Position numbers and translations under genes: made by a program. The notes beneath the pieces were generated by a model. The model had not been told where the DNA came from and made no database searches. It worked only from the letters and a program-made list of their open reading frames with translations. DNA of 64,000 nucleotides. Source: CAWBRT01 sp963791145. Lineage in GTDB: Bacteria; Acidobacteriota; Terriglobia; Terriglobales; Acidobacteriaceae. The stretch is from NCBI GenBank assembly GCA_963791145.1, contig CAWBRT010000011.1, positions 858,341-922,340 on the forward strand, read 5' to 3'. Below, in pieces: positions 63,328 through 64,000 of this stretch (positions are counted from its first letter, which is position 1; each line of letters opens with the position of its first letter).

Positions 63328-64000
63328 TTAGGCAAGGTCGAAGCGATCAAGGTTCATCACCTTGTTCCAGGCAGCCACGAAGTCCTTCACAAATTTCTCC
63401 TTCGCGTCGCCACTTGCGTAAACTTCCGCAATTGCCCGGAGTTCGGAGTGCGCACCGAAAATCAGGTCGACACGGCTGGCAGTCCACTTGAGTTTGTTCG
63501 TCTTGCGGTCGCGCCCCTCGTACACGCCATCGCACGGCTGCCATTGCGTGCTCATATCGAGCAGGTTGACGAAGAAATCATTCGTCAGCGTCTCGGGCCG
63601 GTTGGTGAAGACGCCGTGCTTGGACTGCCCGAAGTTAGCATTCAGGGCGCGCATTCCGCCGACGAGAACCGTCATCTCGGGAGCAGTCAGCGTCAACAAC
63701 TGCGACCGGTCCTCCAGTCTCTCCTCTGCGGTTCGCGGGTCCCCATTCTTCTGGATGTAGTTGCGGAACCCGTCTGCAGTCGGCTCCAATACGGCGAATG
63801 ACTGCACATCGGTTTGTTGCTGCGAGGCGTCCGTGCGCCCCGGCGAAAAAGGAACTTTCACGCCAAAGCCGGCCTTTTTCGCAGCTTCTTCGACGGCCGC
63901 GCAGCCGCCCAGTACGATCAGGTCGGCCAACGAGACCTTTTTTCCGCCGGACTGCGAGCCGTTGAACTCCAGCAATACGATGAATGTGTACCAGACAGAA
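63328..64000 (-). CDS. katG: Catalase-peroxidase, C-terminal part (right edge partial)
   Basis: KatG degrades hydrogen peroxide. The visible ~216 residues are the C-terminal catalase-like domain: SGGKKVSLADLIVLGGCAAVE, VPFSPGRTDASQQQTD, LLTLTAPEMTVLVGGMRAL, FFVNLLDMSTQW, RVDLIFGAHSELRAIAEVYAS and an end KVMNLDRFDLA. The frame stays open to the window edge, but the ~10 residues encoded by the last 28 bases (upstream of EFNGSQ) do not look like KatG, so a shift or sequence change may lie near 63975. It is convergent with pyrE. Confidence 0.92.
   Translation of the reverse strand, partial: SVWYTFIVLLEFNGSQSGGKKVSLADLIVLGGCAAVEEAAKKAGFGVKVPFSPGRTDASQQQTDVQSFAVLEPTADGFRNYIQKNGDPRTAEERLEDRSQLLTLTAPEMTVLVGGMRALNANFGQSKHGVFTNRPETLTNDFFVNLLDMSTQWQPCDGVYEGRDRKTNKLKWTASRVDLIFGAHSELRAIAEVYASGDAKEKFVKDFVAAWNKVMNLDRFDLA

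Noticed and set aside
1..64000. CRISPR arrays, tRNA or rRNA genes, riboswitches, prophage
   Set aside because: No regularly spaced repeats, cloverleaf-like sequences, rRNA stretches, recognisable riboswitch cores or phage genes were seen by eye; a covariance-model scan would be needed to exclude small RNAs.

Overview
The window is a roughly 60 percent GC bacterial segment made almost entirely of catabolic, transport and dehydrogenase genes, with a pyrimidine gene block at the right end. No rRNA or tRNA gene, CRISPR array, phage gene or transposase gene was seen. Intergenic repeats of the kinds common in Acidobacteriota (hairpins ending in GTGGGGCACCC, a TCATCCCGAGCG... repeat near 6.5 kb, GGTGGCCCAC repeats) suggest an acidobacterium. 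This is an inference from repeat style and GC, and no marker gene supports it.

Layout. 1-6.1 kb: the 3' end of uxaC, a TRAP dicarboxylate-type transporter and two SDR dehydrogenases, one resembling D-mannonate oxidoreductase. 6.1-8.1 kb: a repeat-rich stretch with a 107-bp MITE and one small membrane-anchored protein. 8.1-17.8 kb (minus strand): a 2-hydroxyacid dehydrogenase, a gluconokinase-like FGGY kinase and a LarA-family nickel racemase/epimerase, then a complete Liv-type ABC transporter and an SDR. 17.9-23.4 kb (minus): a complete citrate lyase operon, citC-citD-PPC protein-citE-citF-citXG. 23.8-32.3 kb: a type-2 malate/lactate dehydrogenase, a cluster of CoA-transferase A/B, MaoC, SDR and MFS, a URO-D family protein and an MHS-type MFS. 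32.9-47.3 kb: several small units, each pairing MFS transporters with oxidoreductases, an IclR regulator, a homocitrate/isopropylmalate-synthase-like enzyme, a cupin and a creatinase-like M24 protein. 47.5-54.4 kb: a four-gene sugar ABC transporter, an enolase-superfamily sugar-acid dehydratase and, divergently, KDPG aldolase. 54.5-63.1 kb: NUDIX, pyrD, a dcuC remnant, a hydantoinase-like amidohydrolase, two M20 hydrolases, pyrC and pyrE. The window ends in the 3' part of katG.

How the genes work together. Most modules import a carboxylic or sugar acid (TRAP, Liv, MFS, UgpC-type ABC) and then oxidise, epimerise, dehydrate or cleave it: UxaC, mannonate oxidoreductase, LarA, gluconokinase, dehydratase and KDPG aldolase for sugar acids, citrate lyase for citrate, and CoA-transferase plus MaoC for CoA-activated acids. 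In the pyrimidine block an N-carbamoyl-amino-acid-hydrolase-like gene overlaps pyrC, which may indicate dihydroorotate or orotate breakdown as well as synthesis.

Quality warning. About 25-30 single-base frame changes and one in-frame stop interrupt otherwise well conserved genes, concentrated at 9.8-10.9, 19-24.7, 27.5-29.4, 48.7-50.4 and 59-62.7 kb. Several fall in short homopolymer runs. Many are probably sequence errors, and genes carrying them are given here with their full intended extents.
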